Below are positions 11,854 through 23,653 of a DNA stretch of 64,000 bases, piece by piece (the first letter of the stretch is position 1; each line of letters opens with the position of its first letter). This DNA is from Bifiguratus adelaidae. Its lineage: Eukaryota; Mucoromycota; Endogonomycetes; Endogonales. Under the pieces are notes generated by a model. It made no database searches. It worked only from the letters and a program-made list of their open reading frames with translations, and was not told where the DNA came from. Location of the stretch: positions 30,843 to 94,842 of the forward strand of contig MVBO01000049.1 of assembly GCA_002261195.1 (NCBI GenBank), written 5' to 3'. A program made the translations under genes and the position numbers.

Positions 11854-13287
11854 TTACACGATTTCTTCAATCACCATGTCTTCATCAATTTCCTCCACCT
11901 TTTCTTTGGCGTGCTCTTCCATCTCCACAATCTTCTCATCGCCTTCATCGCGTATGAGCATCTGCACAATCTCGTCGCACATGTTGGCCACACGGTCATC
12001 TTGATCACCTTCCGCCAGATGCAACCTCTGAATGATACGATAGACCTCCTTTTCTCGCAAGAAATCACGGCCAAGGCGAGTCGTGGTCAACAATAAGATG
12101 GCTTCGCATAGAATGAGACGCAATCGAGCATCCGGTTCGCGGACCTTGTCTTCGGGAAGCATTTGGATTTCTTCTGGAAATCTTTCAAATTCCTGTGACA
12201 CGAATAGGGTGAACCACAGGGCGCAAATCAACGTCAAAATCTCACCTCAAGGTCATATTCCTCGGCGCCACAGAGTGGCAACAACACAAATGGCAACAAA
12301 TTCACTTCATCCACATCCAGAAGCAGGGAGTGCTTGCTCGTCTCAAAACACACATTCCTAGAGTCGGCTTAGCAGGCATGATTACACCCAGGTGATAACC
12401 TACTTCATGGTCGTGTCCGCTCCACCCCGGCGTATCACATTCTTGTGCTCGGAAAAGCAGGTAATTTTGGAGATGGGGTATAGATCGTCGTGCTTGGCTT
12501 TGGTGAGAAAGTAATCGCGACCGGCTTGTGACTGAAATTCATACGATCAGCGAATAGCGATGATTACACCCCATTGACTCACCAGAGAGATGTTGGCAAA
12601 AACGCTGGCCAAAAAGTGAAAGTCTGCCTCGGGATTATAGGCCATGTCGACGCCTTTAAGGAAGACTTCTACCAAATGGTCCATGAGGTTTTCTGACGTC
12701 GAAAGCTCCGGCAAGGGTTTCACTTTGGTTTCAAGGACTTTACTACTGACATCGGCGTGTTTCGTCAAATTAGACAAGAGCATGCATGCTAGATCCGCAA
12801 GAACTGATTTCGGAATAGTGATCAGCAAGGCCAGGTGTTTTATAAACTTGTCATCGCCCAATTCCGGACATAGACTTTGATCCGTCGACAAGTTGATGAG
12901 CGCTCGGAGCGCATCATGAGCTGTGATCTAGGAGATTTGTCGAATTGATCAGCTCGACGTTCCGTTATATTGCAACCGTCACCTTGCTTACAGGATCCTC
13001 GCGAACAAGCGCCTTCAAATCCGGTATGACTGTTTTCCTGTGCTTCAATAAAAGCCATCTGTATTCGGACTCTTTGGCAGAGTAGCCAACGAGGTGATGC
13101 AATGCGATCGCTCTGACCTGTGAACTCGGGATCAATCTCTCAGTCACAATTGTCCACAGGCCCCATACTCACCTCAATTTTCGGGTCATGCAAGAACCCT
13201 ATAAGCTATATAAGGGTCATTGAGTAACTCTTGTCTCTAGGCGCCACCCTCATGCCCCTCAACTACCTCTGTCAATTGCTCTTCCAT
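11854..13287 (-). CDS. HGH1: HGH1-type armadillo protein (eEF2 chaperone)
   Basis: A 367-aa homologue of yeast Hgh1 / animal FAM203 (BRP16), an all-helical armadillo-repeat protein that helps fold translation factor eEF2. Seven exons: 13267-13287, 13173-13205, 12992-13117, 12583-12927, 12404-12531, 12246-12357, 11854-12192. Diagnostic segments are VRAIALHHLVGYS, LACMLLSNLTKH, FLASVFANISLSQAGRDYFL, VIRRGGADTTMKNVCFE and LLPFVLLPLCGAEEYD. The C-terminus is very acidic. The gene converges on the Hsp70-like gene and shares a 113-nt divergent promoter with the hydrolase at 13401. The first two coding exons are only 21 and 33 nt. Confidence 0.92.
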
Positions 13288-13400
13288 GGTCAAACGGCAA
13301 ACAAAAATTGCCAGGCGTCCAAAAAAGGAACCGAGCACGTGCCCATGTCAAATGAAACTACTATTTAACCGAAGTTGTTCTTTTAGCTTCTTTCAGAGCC

Positions 13401-14489
13401 ATGGCAGCCTCACCGCACTCACTTTCGCGCGTAGCGACACTCTTGGAAGCGAAAGCACTTCGATTTGTATTTAATCATTTTGAATCACGTCCACCCACAT
13501 CCAAGCCATCGCTAGAGCACATTGTTCACACTTCGCATGGGCCCACTCGGATATTGATATTCTTTCCGCAAGGATATTCAAAGGATTGTCCTGTACCATA
13601 CCCTGTTCATCTCGATTTCCATGGTGGAGGTTTCATCTTTGGCTATCCAGAGCATGATTCTCTCGCTTGTCGATTGATATCTGACCATACGTCATGCGTT
13701 GTCGTTACCGTGGATTATCTCAAGGCTCCCGAAAATCCATTTCCGCAGGGTCTCGAACAATGCTTTGATGTCCTCATGTGGTTATCCAGCAGTGACGATA
13801 ACGGGGGTGTCCGTATGCTCAACATCGACCCAGAACGGGTGAGCGTTGGTGGTTTCAGTGCCGGTGCCAACCTCGCAGCGGCGATATGTCTCATGGCCGT
13901 TCAACGACAAAAACAGCGAGTGAATGTCGACAGCGGCAATTCTGACTCAACACCATCTTCATCAACCACCTCTGCACATACTTCCGCACCTCAACTTCGC
14001 ATCATCAAGCAACTTTTATGTTACCCTGTCTTGGACTTGGCAACGCCTTATGCGCAGAAACTTGCGAGAACGAAAGAGCCTACAAAGTCCATTCCACAAG
14101 GACTTGTAGACCTGTATGTGCATTGCTATCTTCCGGTAGAGGAAGATCGGAGTAATCCGCTAGCTTCTCCCTACTATGCCAAGCTAGACGATCTACGAAA
14201 TTTACCCCCGGCTGTCATTTTGACAGCGGATTGGGATGCAATGGCAGACGAAGCAGATACATACGCTCAACGACTAGAAAGTGCAGGGGTATCAGTCTGT
14301 CATAAACGGTTCGAGAAGACAGTACATGGGTGGACACATTTTGCGCAGGGTAAGCAGGAACCAAAGCAAGAAGCTTGGCGAACATTATGCGACAACCTTC
14401 GTGAAGCGTATGAAGGCATACGAGGAGTGATTGCGGGCTCTTCTTGGGAGGTCACTCAGCCGTGGATGGGGACATCACAGCTCATATAG
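13401..14489 (+). CDS. HSL-type alpha/beta hydrolase
   Basis: A 362-aa intronless esterase or lipase-like enzyme of the hormone-sensitive-lipase family. The oxyanion motif HGGGF starts at residue 74, the nucleophile motif GFSAG places Ser at 153, the acid lies in LTADWDAMADEAD (Asp277 or Asp279), and the catalytic His is His309 in VHGWTHF. A Ser/Thr-rich insert at about residues 178-197 interrupts the cap region. There is no signal peptide, so a cytosolic carboxylesterase or deacetylase is most likely; the substrate is unknown. It shares its promoter with HGH1. Confidence 0.9.
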   Translation: MAASPHSLSRVATLLEAKALRFVFNHFESRPPTSKPSLEHIVHTSHGPTRILIFFPQGYSKDCPVPYPVHLDFHGGGFIFGYPEHDSLACRLISDHTSCVVVTVDYLKAPENPFPQGLEQCFDVLMWLSSSDDNGGVRMLNIDPERVSVGGFSAGANLAAAICLMAVQRQKQRVNVDSGNSDSTPSSSTTSAHTSAPQLRIIKQLLCYPVLDLATPYAQKLARTKEPTKSIPQGLVDLYVHCYLPVEEDRSNPLASPYYAKLDDLRNLPPAVILTADWDAMADEADTYAQRLESAGVSVCHKRFEKTVHGWTHFAQGKQEPKQEAWRTLCDNLREAYEGIRGVIAGSSWEVTQPWMGTSQLI

Positions 14490-14721
14490 GTTGCCTTTTT
14501 GACGCATTCGCACTTGTAATTATTGTACTATTGTCCGCTCACTACGCCAAATAATCAAATCACGTGAAGTCCCACATGAGACCCCACATTTGGTTTCAGA
14601 TCATGTCGATCATATGGAATACAAGTATATCATTCATTGTTAACATACATTCTATCGCCAGCTGCTACGAGTGGCTACGCCAGCATTCTACCAGTACATA
14701 ATGATAAATAGGGTGAAAAAG

Positions 14722-16663
14722 TTACATGCGTCGCTTATGTACAAGCTCGGCCATCCAATGGACAACAGCCATAATGTATCCTTGAAAGAAGGATAGGATC
14801 GAGAACCACCATGATGTCTTGGTGGGTGGTTCGGGCTCGACCACTTGATCAGGCGGTATGAGAGAGCAACCGGATACATTGACCGTTGTCGGATACTCGA
14901 TTTCAGTGACAAAAAATGGTTCTTTATCGTTTATGCTGATGGGCTGAATCCGTGGTAAGGGTGAATGACTGTATGCGAGAGGTGAAGGGCAGGATGGTCG
15001 GCGATTGCAGAGCTCATGAGAAGACAAATGAAACGCGATTGAGGAAGATTTGCCTAAGTCAGTGATGGGATTGAGTGGTCGTCGGGCGTAAAGATTGACG
15101 GGAATGCTACCAACGGAGGAAGCGCGCTTAGTGGGGTACTGTACATCGTCACTTCCATAGCTGCTATTGGGACTTGAGGGGGGAGACAATGGGTCGGGTT
15201 CGCGACTACTGGATCGAGAATGTCCCGGGACTCGCAGCTTCATTTTAGGCTCCATTTCGCCTGCTGCAGTAACAGGGCCAGCCTCCACTGATAACCGAGA
15301 GTTACCAGAACTTTTGCTGACTCGACTTGAGGCGGCGCTTGGACGTCTGGACGAGCTGAACGTCCGTTTCATGCCTTCAGGTCGAAAGGCCACCTTGGGA
15401 TGATTCATGTCGATTAAACCAGCCGCAACCGAAAAAGTTCTTGTCATTTTTGGTACCGCAGCAATTGTGGCGCGAGCATCTAGTGCTGGCTTTCTGGGTA
15501 GATTAGGAGATGATCCTGGTGCTTGAGGTGGAGGATTTTCATATGTGAAAGTGCGTTCAATGGCCGCGGGAGGTTTGACCTGAATAGATGCCTGAACCTT
15601 TGCCCATTGTTCCATATTTCTGTCCAATTCGACCACGAAGACTGAAGCACCGTCCCAAAGTTGGGCCAAACCTTCAAAGAAAGGCTTTACAATAAAGCTG
15701 ACAAATTTCAGGCTGATGTCTGGCTGATGTGATGCCATACGGTCCATGTTTGGACTCAAAGGTAATCCCAGGGCCTTTTCTGTATCGCCTTGTCGCCAAA
15801 ACTCCTGACAGATCAGATCTGACCAGCATTTGTTGAGCTTCCATGGTCGGACAGTGTTAGAAATATCAGAAGCATGTAACAAAATGTTCAAGAAGCCTTG
15901 GCGGATGTCTAGTGGTATGGTTTCTGCGCTCACGTAAGTCGAAATGCTTCCAAAGGTGCGTACATAGTCGCTAATCTTGTCTTGCAGTTCGAAATGGAAG
16001 CTCATATCTGTTGCTAGTATCATTTCGCAAATGGTTTCCCGAATGTCTTCCTCCGTCGCTCCTGCGTTACTCAAATGAATGCCTTCTAAGATCGGATGGA
16101 TGTCGAGAAGATCCATGGTCAATGCGCACGACTGATTCTCTAGCACCGAAATGTTGTTATACAAGGCGGCTACTTCGCTCTTGGAATTGACATGGAAGAG
16201 ATTGTTGTAGCCATCCTATGGATAACAACATATTAGGACGAGCATTAGCACAGAAGGCCCTAGAAGGAGCTGGTTTACCTACATGGCCAATGTCATGACA
16301 AAGTGCGCCAATGATAGCGGCTGTTACATCAGTTATTCTAAGGTACCTCTTTGCTCCGAGACGCCACAGCATATCGTACAAGACGCATGTGACATCCACA
16401 GCATGTCGGAAAGAATGATATGGGTTGTCCAGATAACTAGCTTCGATATCATCAATAAGCCTATTCAGAGCAACCTCGGATAGCCCAAGGAAGGACACGA
16501 TCTCAAGATCGTGAAAAACCTTGACGACAAGGGCATGAAGCTCAAGCCTCGACACTTCAAGTGTGTTTGTGTTCAAGTCAATGACCAGATCTTGAACCTT
16601 TGGCTCTCCAGATGATTCCTGACTCCCGTCTATGGAGTTTAGACAGTCACTGAGTGCATTCAT
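14722..16663 (-). CDS. Class I 3',5'-cyclic nucleotide phosphodiesterase with C-terminal anchor
   Basis: Hydrolyses cAMP (and possibly cGMP) to the 5' monophosphate. Exons 16283-16663 and 14722-16215 are joined by a 67-nt intron. The splice restores the metal-binding motif CHDIGHDGYNNLF. Other PDEase I marks are NPYHSFRHAVDVT, HASDISNTVRPW and SEFWRQGDTEKALGLPLSPNMDR. A ~250-residue disordered Ser-rich region follows. The last ~30 residues, WWFSILSFFQGYIMAVVHWMAELVHKRRM, form a single hydrophobic helix with a basic end, as in a tail anchor. The model starts at the ATG at 16663. An in-frame Cys-rich reading from 16875 (CPCCVCACAKGTPF) could be an upstream exon, but I could not place the splice. 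Confidence 0.88.
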
Positions 16664-17579
16664 TCGTAGGCAAAGCACTACTCCGTACAAGAGAAGAAAG
16701 CGACGAAAGGAATGACCCTTGCCAGTTTCAGCCACACTAGCCACACTATGACATCACCTTTTTCGTGGCTGGTGGCTGATAAATAAATGTGAGCGAATGG
16801 CGTTCCTTTGGCACATGCACACACGCAACAGGGACACCGATAAAATTCGGATGAGATGACCTCGAGGAGCTCCATGGGAGCAACTTCATCGTACTATTCC
16901 CCGCGTAATCTCGTTTAGTATCGAATTGCTTTCTCGGAAATGCGGATTATTTACAAGAATGCTTTGTCCATTTTTGGATCCTCTATGTAGCATATGTCAG
17001 CAACCAATCTGATGAGCGTCATCTGCAAGATGTGTTACACAGAACACATTCTACCAGGCGATCACAAATTGCAGCGCTTGCGTTCCATTCAGCCCGGTCA
17101 ACAGTATCGTGTTCCCGCATAGGCGGCTCGTAGAAAAGTATGAATTACGACGTCGTCAACCTGTTTAGCAAGTTCATAGCTGTCATAGGCTATTTAAATT
17201 CTCCCGACACGTAACATCATATGATGAACCAGCCCCATCGGGATAGCTAGCATTTTTGAGGCTTATCATGACTGCTTGCTATGCTCCGTAAGGCAACATT
17301 CAATCAAAGCTATTCGTTCAGAATGTTTGACTTTGCATAGCCAGCAAGTTCAAAAGAAAGGGTTATGTTTAAGGATCTATATACATTGTATCTGTATCTT
17401 GCGTTGTTCTCTGCGTCGCGTTCATTTTGCGGTCTTGGCAAGAACATCTCGGATCTCGCAGCTATCCTCGCGAACTCGTTGTCGTGTTTCTGAAGTACCT
17501 GTACGCGTTCCCTTACGTCTGCGAATAATCATTCAAGACGATCTTCTTCGCCGACATTTTCTTGGACTCACTGTGATTT
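16664..17579. other. Mostly intergenic
   Basis: Bases up to about 16875 may belong to the phosphodiesterase 5' end. Beyond that I see only short plus-strand frames without recognisable features and no RNA gene. Confidence 0.35.
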
Positions 17580-17839
17580 CTATAGCCTGAATCCCTGCTT
17601 CATGATCTTCCTTTCATCGATGGCAATAGTCTCGGACAGAAACCTGCCAAAATCAGTGATGAACCTGTCCCATAGTTCTACGAAAAGGTTAACGTCAGCA
17701 TGATAGCCCGTCTTCCGTTAAGCTATTGGTATACGGTCATCAGGCTTACCTTGGCTTGTAACTTGGGCGTCATTGGGGTACTTCTCGGGGGCTCATTATT
17801 ATTGAGAATGTAGATGCGTTTGAGGTCGATTGACGACAT
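17580..17839 (-). CDS. Possible small protein, splice unresolved
   Basis: An ATG at 17839 opens MSSIDLKRIYILNNNEPP with Pro/Thr-rich sequence. A good donor (gtaagc) and acceptor (ttttcgtag) bracket a ~70-nt gap. The downstream frame reads LWDRFITDFGRFLSETIAIDE and stops at 17580. The phases of the strongest donor and acceptor do not match, so the model is incomplete. I do not recognise the family. Confidence 0.3.
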
Positions 17840-17916
17840 CGCAGCAGCCTGCATCAGTGGCTATCAGTCGTTCATCATTTTTCTAAGGTCGTCGAAACGT
17901 CTTCGATGATGCAGAG

Positions 17917-18108
17917 TTAGTCCTCCTCGGTTAACCCTGGCGAATGGTCAGTCAATATGCGGTCTGGTTGGTCGTTGATCAATTCGTAGTCTGTTCGAGA
18001 GCCTGGGCCTTCCGCCGAGTTCCATGGTTTAATCTGGAATGTATGGGTCTTGTAATTGAGAAAGAAAGAGATCGATCGGGACTCTGGTGTTGGGAATTGA
18101 GCATACAT
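17917..18108 (-). CDS. Possible 63-aa hypothetical protein
   Basis: An open frame starting MYAQFPTPESRSISFFLNYK and ending LTDHSPGLTEED. The composition is protein-like and acidic at the end, but no family is recognised and it may be one exon of a longer gene with the 17580-17839 frame. Confidence 0.3.
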   Translation of the reverse strand: MYAQFPTPESRSISFFLNYKTHTFQIKPWNSAEGPGSRTDYELINDQPDRILTDHSPGLTEED

Positions 18109-18268
18109 CCTTGAAGGTTACAGAGCTTGACCGAATCCAAATGTCTGGCATAAGCACACTTGGCGACGGTACCCCAAGGGGACCGCACACGGTGTAAGTA
18201 TACATTGAGCATGGAAAACAGTTGACAGACCTGCCACCTAACTAAGGAGTGACCTCCGCACGGTCCGC

Positions 18269-18547
18269 ATGGCCAGCTCAACCAAGTCGGGCGGAGCGCC
18301 GCTGATGGATCTGTTGGAGGAGAATGCTATTTACAAACATGAACTGTCTAGGATACGGGAAACCAATCGATGCGGACAGGAAGAGGTAAACCCTGTTGGT
18401 AGACAATCCGTGGCGATGAAAAATGGGAAGACTGGCGAGATATTCCATGAGGTGCGTCTGTTGACTGAGCATGAATATATCACAGTGTTCAAAGACTTAC
18501 AAGAAAATGAGCGCCTTTGGCCCAACATCGTACTTGTGATGGATTAA
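18269..18547 (+). CDS. Possible 92-aa hypothetical protein
   Basis: An ATG at 18269 opens a charged sequence with a predicted helix (LMDLLEENAIYKHELSRIRE) and ends at NIVLVMD. There are no introns and no recognised family. It lies between minus-strand hypotheticals and the T-protein gene. Length and composition are compatible with a real small gene, but there is no independent support. Confidence 0.35.
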   Translation: MASSTKSGGAPLMDLLEENAIYKHELSRIRETNRCGQEEVNPVGRQSVAMKNGKTGEIFHEVRLLTEHEYITVFKDLQENERLWPNIVLVMD

Positions 18548-18693
18548 GTGAAATCACGAAAAGGATACTTTAAATTGTACTTTAAGCCCACTGAATTGGT
18601 ATGTTCTTCAGTCCTCTTTTAATGTTGAGCGAATATTGGTCGATAACGTACATTGAAACTCGTGAATATCCAAGACAGGCGCCAGGAAGTTAA

Positions 18694-18721
18694 AATGATC
18701 TACTCTGGTGATCTACTCTGG
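18694..18721. repeat. Short tandem repeat
   Basis: The motif gatctactctggt occurs twice in tandem upstream of the T-protein gene; the coordinates are approximate. No function is suggested. Confidence 0.5.
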
Positions 18722-18926
18722 TGTAATGGAGTTAACGCGTAGAAGGTTTGCGGCTGGACAATGGCGCAACTGCTCCATTATAGAGTTCACTGACAATTTC
18801 CCTTTTTGTACATATTCGTCGGCGAAAGTTTTCTAACTTTTGACTCGGTGGAGTTAGATAAAGGGTGTTCACGGCCTGCATTCTGCGCTGTTTCTCCCTC
18901 TTTTGCGACAAATCTCCAATCTTGTC

Positions 18927-20264
18927 ATGAACCACGCGACTCGCGCAGCTGCGGCTTGCCGCTCATTCGGCCTTGCGTCCAGAATATCCGCAAGGGGTTA
19001 CGCTTCATCGGTGTCTGAACAGGTAAGGCTCTTTCCGTCATATAGCATCTAAAGGAGGTCCGTTGCTGACAGTGAGCTATAAAGGACCTCAAAAAGACCA
19101 CACTCTATGATTTTCACATCAAGCATGGAGGGAAAATGGTGCCTTTTGCAGGATATTCCATGCCAGTCCAATATTCAAACATGGGTGTCCTGGCATCACA
19201 TTTGCACACCCGTGAGAAAGCGTCCATTTTCGATGTATCTCACATGCTCCAGACCAGGTAGTTTGCATGCACAGGCGCTCTCCGCTTTGATCATTGACAC
19301 CTACATTGCATTCCAAAGAGTCACCGGTCAGGATCGGCACAAATTCTACGAAATACTAACCGTTGCCGATCTTCAAAATATGCCTGTTGGTCAAGGCACC
19401 CTCTCAGTATTCACGAATGAGAATGGCGGTATAATTGATGACACCATTCTCATGCAACAGGAGGATTCTCTGTACATTGTCTCCAACGCTGCCTGTGCCG
19501 AAAAGGATTTGGCTCACATTCGCAAGCATCTCAAAGCTTTCCAAGACAAGGGTGGAGACGTGGATGTGAAGGTCATTGATGATCACTCGCTGATTGCCAT
19601 TCAAGGTCCAAAGGCCATGCAGGCACTTGAGAGGATTGCGGGCGAGAAGCTTACGAACATGAACTTTATGACTGGTCGATTGATGACCATTCGTGGTGTT
19701 CCTGTCCATGTCGCTCGGTCCGGTTATACTGGAGAGGATGGATTCGAACTTTCCATTCCATCTGGTGATGTAATTCAACTCACTGAAAGCTTGTTGCAGG
19801 ACAAGGACGTGCAACTTGCTGGACTAGGCCCAAGAGACAGTCTTCGTTTGGAGGCCGGCCTCTGCTTGTACGGAAACGATCTTGATGATACCACGACACC
19901 CGTTGAAGCAGGTCTCACCTGGACCATCGCTAAATCCCGCCGAGAAACTGGAGGTTTCCTGGGCGCTGAGCATATTCTACCTCAAATCAAGGGTGGAGTC
20001 AGTCGACGTCGTGTCGGTCTCTTCGTCGAAGGTGCTCCGGCTCGCGAAGGAGCAGAGATTCTCGACATGAATGGAAACACTGTGGGCAAAGTGACGTCGG
20101 GTGGTCCTTCCCCTTGTTTGAAGAAGAACATTGCCATGGGATACGTCAAGAACGGGCTTCACAAGAGTAACACTGATCTGCAGGTGAAGGTACGAGGAAA
20201 GCTACAAATGGCCAAGGTGACCAAAATGCCATTTGTACCATCCAACTATTACAAGGCACCTTAA
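18927..20264 (+). CDS. GCV1: Aminomethyltransferase, glycine cleavage T-protein (mitochondrial)
   Basis: T-protein of the mitochondrial glycine cleavage system. It moves the methylene group from the lipoyl H-protein to tetrahydrofolate and releases ammonia. Exons are 18927-19022, 19085-19257 and 19319-20264, with 61-62-nt introns. The N-terminus ([24 protein letters not shown]) is a basic Ser/Ala-rich targeting sequence. Family motifs are [54 protein letters not shown] and [16 protein letters not shown]. Length is normal for the family. Recognition is firm. Confidence 0.96.
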
Positions 20265-20318
20265 AAACAATTATTCACATGTACTGTTCTGCTAATCTCA
20301 TAATACATGGCTTCCAAG

Positions 20319-20926
20319 TCACCCGCTATAAGCCTCCTCCACGTTATCTTCATCCAGTCCAAATGGGTAACTGATGGGACTCGAGTTTGTGGGTGGTATA
20401 GGTGGAGACGTCAGCTCTCCTTCTGTACCGAACACCGGCGAGGGTCCCGGCGAGAGCATGGGGATGAATACATCTGGGGACAGGTCGGACATCCCTGAGC
20501 TCATGGAGTCAAAGTCAATCTCGTCATTGTCCAAGATGTCCATTGTTGGCACTGCTCTATCCAAATTTGTGATATCGCGTGAACTCGTATGTTCAGGTAC
20601 GCGTTGATGGGCGTCTTGTAAAGCGCGCTTGCGATGGGAAACCGCTTTAAGATGAGGGACGGTTTGCGCGACATTTTGCATCGGTATAGACAGCTCAAAG
20701 ATGTACTTTGTTTTGCTGGCCTTTAGTATGATACCACGATTGCTGTCGCTGAAAATGTATCGATCTCGGATATACCATGGTCGTTGTACTAAAGTTACTC
20801 AGCATCTGCTACGAGGCCGGTAAAGCGCAACAAAGTAGATCGCTTACATCCACGCAAATCCAACTCATCGTCTTTGATGTGCCAGTTGGTGTTGCCGCCG
20901 TATCGAACGAGTGAAATCATCAACAT
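20319..20926 (-). CDS. Hypothetical protein with acidic Ser/Pro-rich C-terminus
   Basis: Exons 20848-20926 and 20319-20788 give 182 aa from the ATG at 20926. The conserved-looking core is LVRYGGNTNWHIKDDELDLRGLQRPWYIRDRYIFSDSNRG, ending KTKYIFELSIPMQ. A basic region (HRKRAL) follows, then a ~90-residue acidic Ser/Pro tail (DNDEIDFDSMSSGMSDLSPD) as in some transcription regulators. Upstream, an ATG at 21099 opens a good exon (TLGWTSKQWLGDIQKVVNYV) that probably belongs to the gene, but no phase-compatible strong donor was found. I do not recognise the family. Confidence 0.55.
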
Positions 20927-21455
20927 CTAGCATCCTTTCAGCAGAGCCCATTTAGAGAACATGACTGTACGTACAAACACCTTGCCACGTAGTTGACCAC
21001 TTTCTGTATATCGCCTAGCCATTGCTTGCTTGTCCACCCTAGAGTGATCGATGAGTCGATCGATGTGCCAACATCATCGCTACTGACTCTGCCTGCCATT
21101 GAAGTGATATTTGGACGACCGTGTCATTAATAACAAACAATTGTGTCGAGGGACAATCCATGCAGGAATGTAAAGCAGCAAGTCCATCGCTCATGGAGCA
21201 CGAAGGAACACTTTACACTGACTCATTACATCCAATGTCTCCCCATTGTCCTTCAAAATGAATGAAATTCCCCTTAGCTAATCTTTGCCCGCGAAATTCA
21301 CAAGCTTCAATTTCAGGTTGTCAGCAGGTGAAGTTTTGGTCTTATCCTCTTTCTTGCTTTCCCCTCTCTCTCTCCTTTCTTCCTTCCCTGTCTTATCTAT
21401 TGGTGTAGCTTGCCTTGTTCTCGTTTAGGTCATCTGTCTGGTGCTCATTAATAAG

Positions 21456-22510
21456 ATGACTTCGAAAAGTGCTCCACCGCTCCCACCCTTCGGACATGCT
21501 GTTGCGGGTGCCGCAGGGGCTATGTTTGCATTGGCGGTTGTGTATCCTCTTGACATGTAAGCAAAAGGTCCAGATGATCCGTTTACCTGGGATGTCAATG
21601 CCTAATTACTCGTGTTTCCCAGCATTAAAACTCGGCTACAAGTTCAAAGCAAGTCCGAGAGCAAGGGCGAATCAAAAGAGACACATTACAAATCAACTAG
21701 CGACGCATTTGTTCAAATACTTCGGCAGGAAGGCATCACCGGCCTGTATGCGGGCTTACCATCGGCTCTAGTGGGTGTTGCTTCCACCAATTTCACATAC
21801 TTTTACTTTTACTCGTCGCTGCGGAAACGATCCAATCCATCCGGCAAGACGCTGTCAACGGCAGGAGAACTGGCCCTAGGGGCAGCCGCAGGTGCACTTG
21901 CAACCATTTTTACCATTCCGGTCTCAGTCATCACGACACTTCAACAGACTCTACCTCCTACCGAAAGACAATCGTTGTGGGGTACAGGTTGCAGCATCGT
22001 AAAGGAGGATGGCCCTCAAGGTCTTTGGAGAGGTTTGCAACCTTCTCTGGTGCTTTGTGTCAATCCCGCCATTACCTACGGATCCTTTGAGAAGATCAAG
22101 GAGCTCACACTGAAGACTCTGAAGCGAACTACTCTTACCCCGCTTCTTGCATTCTACGTGGGAGCTTTTGCCAAGACATTGGCGACCATCGTCACATACC
22201 CGTACATTATGGCCAAAGTACGCATGCAATACAAACCTCCCAAGGAACTCCGCGAGCGGACACCTGAATACAAGGGTGCGTTGGATGTTCTTGCCCGTAC
22301 GTTGAAGAATGATGGCATTTTGGGATGGTACAAGGTGGGATCCAAAACTCATGATTAAACATTGGACACTGACAAGTCAATCAGGGCATGTCGGCTCAAA
22401 TCACAAAGGCTGTTCTCTCTCAAGCCCTGCTATTTATGATGAAAGACATCTTCACCAACTATACAGTGTTGGCCTACGCAATCGCTAGAAGAATGACTGC
22501 AAAGGCATAA
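21456..22510 (+). CDS. Peroxisomal adenine-nucleotide carrier (PMP34/Ant1 type)
   Basis: A 312-aa SLC25 carrier most like PMP34 (SLC25A17) and yeast Ant1, which bring ATP or CoA-type nucleotides into peroxisomes. Exons are 21456-21556, 21623-22334 and 22385-22510. Three repeats are visible. The first carries PLDIIKTRLQ. The second has IPVSVITTLQQ followed by EDGPQGLWRGLQPSLVLCVNPAITYGSFEKIKE. The third has YPYIMAKVRMQYK. The NPAITYGSFE stretch and lack of a mitochondrial presequence favour the peroxisomal group. Together with the AKL-ending hydratase it points to active peroxisomal fatty-acid oxidation. Confidence 0.88.
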
Positions 22511-22579
22511 ATGTGTAAATGCTCATAAGAGAAATTAGAGAAGTTTCATTGAACGCGTCGCGCATGGTGGAAAAGGCGC

Positions 22580-23481
22580 ATGACTGAACTCAGCTCGGAT
22601 ATCGACCTCCCGCTCTATACGGATACTTCGTCCCTCCGTGCCACGCCTGCCGAAAGCCGAAGGGAGTCTTCGATTCCTTCGTTCCTGAACGTACAGGAAA
22701 ACGATGTCGAGCTCAACGAGGACGTACAAACAATTACCGAGGCATGGGTGAATGAGCGCATGGCGCCAGAGATTCTACCCTATCACTTTGAAGCCATCGA
22801 GAATCTCATCGAAACGCTAGACTTTCAGGTCAGTCTTTGGACTCGCTCACGTCACCTTCACTTGTGCCTGACTTTCTGCGCAGGCAGAAAACGTGTCCCA
22901 TGGCCTGACCCAGAGCGTGGAAAGCAAGTTTGTGAGTATGCTTTATCAGACAGAAATGGAGCGCATCAAGTTTGTGATCCGTAGCTACCTAAGGACACGA
23001 CTATACAAGGTATTTAACTTGTTGCCTGCCCGGCAAATGCAAACTCTTACCATCTGCTCTCGTAGATTGAAAAGTTTGCGGTATACTTTTTGTCAACGCC
23101 AGAATACAAGAGTCGACTATCACCCGCCGAAATAGAATACGCAGAAAAGTAAGTCCTGATCCACGTACGCGGCCGTGAATGACAGGTATCAGATACAAGG
23201 CCCTTCTCGAACACCATTTCCACACGACATTTCTACAACAACTACCCGTGAAACAACAGAGTTTGAACGACGAGAGTGAAAATCCAGCCGCTTCCATGAT
23301 TCCTAAACCCGATCTTGATGCAGCCGTGTTCGCTCGAGTCATTGAAGACATTGGCGAGTTCCAATTGGAATCAGGCTCAACGCAAGGCGAATATCTAGAG
23401 ATGAGACAAGGTGACATCTATTTTCTTCGATACATGGATATAAAGACTCTCTTGGAAACCAAGAGGATCAAGTTACTTTGA
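22580..23481 (+). CDS. SLD5: GINS complex subunit Sld5
   Basis: A 248-aa subunit of the GINS tetramer, part of the CMG replicative helicase. Exons are 22580-22828, 22884-23009, 23066-23148 and 23193-23481, all phase-consistent. The helical A domain includes ITEAWVNERMAPEILPY, TEMERIKFVIRSYLRTRLYKIEKF and LSPAEIEYAEKYKALLEHHF. The small B domain at the C-terminus has GEYLEMRQGDIYFLRYMDIKTLL and ends RIKLL, as in Sld5 homologues. It lies just downstream of the PMP34-like gene on the same strand, with separate transcription presumed. Confidence 0.93.
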
Positions 23482-23653
23482 CCATAGACAAAGATTTGGG
23501 AATTCTAACTGTACAATAGAGTAGCTTTTTTACAATCGTGTTCTGCTTGCAGGATCCATCCTAGCACGACGTGCATTTCATCTCCTTGTTGCCAATTGGC
23601 AAAGCGTGCCTTGACTAGAGTGTTGAAGAGATGGCGCGATAGACGGTGTCGCG

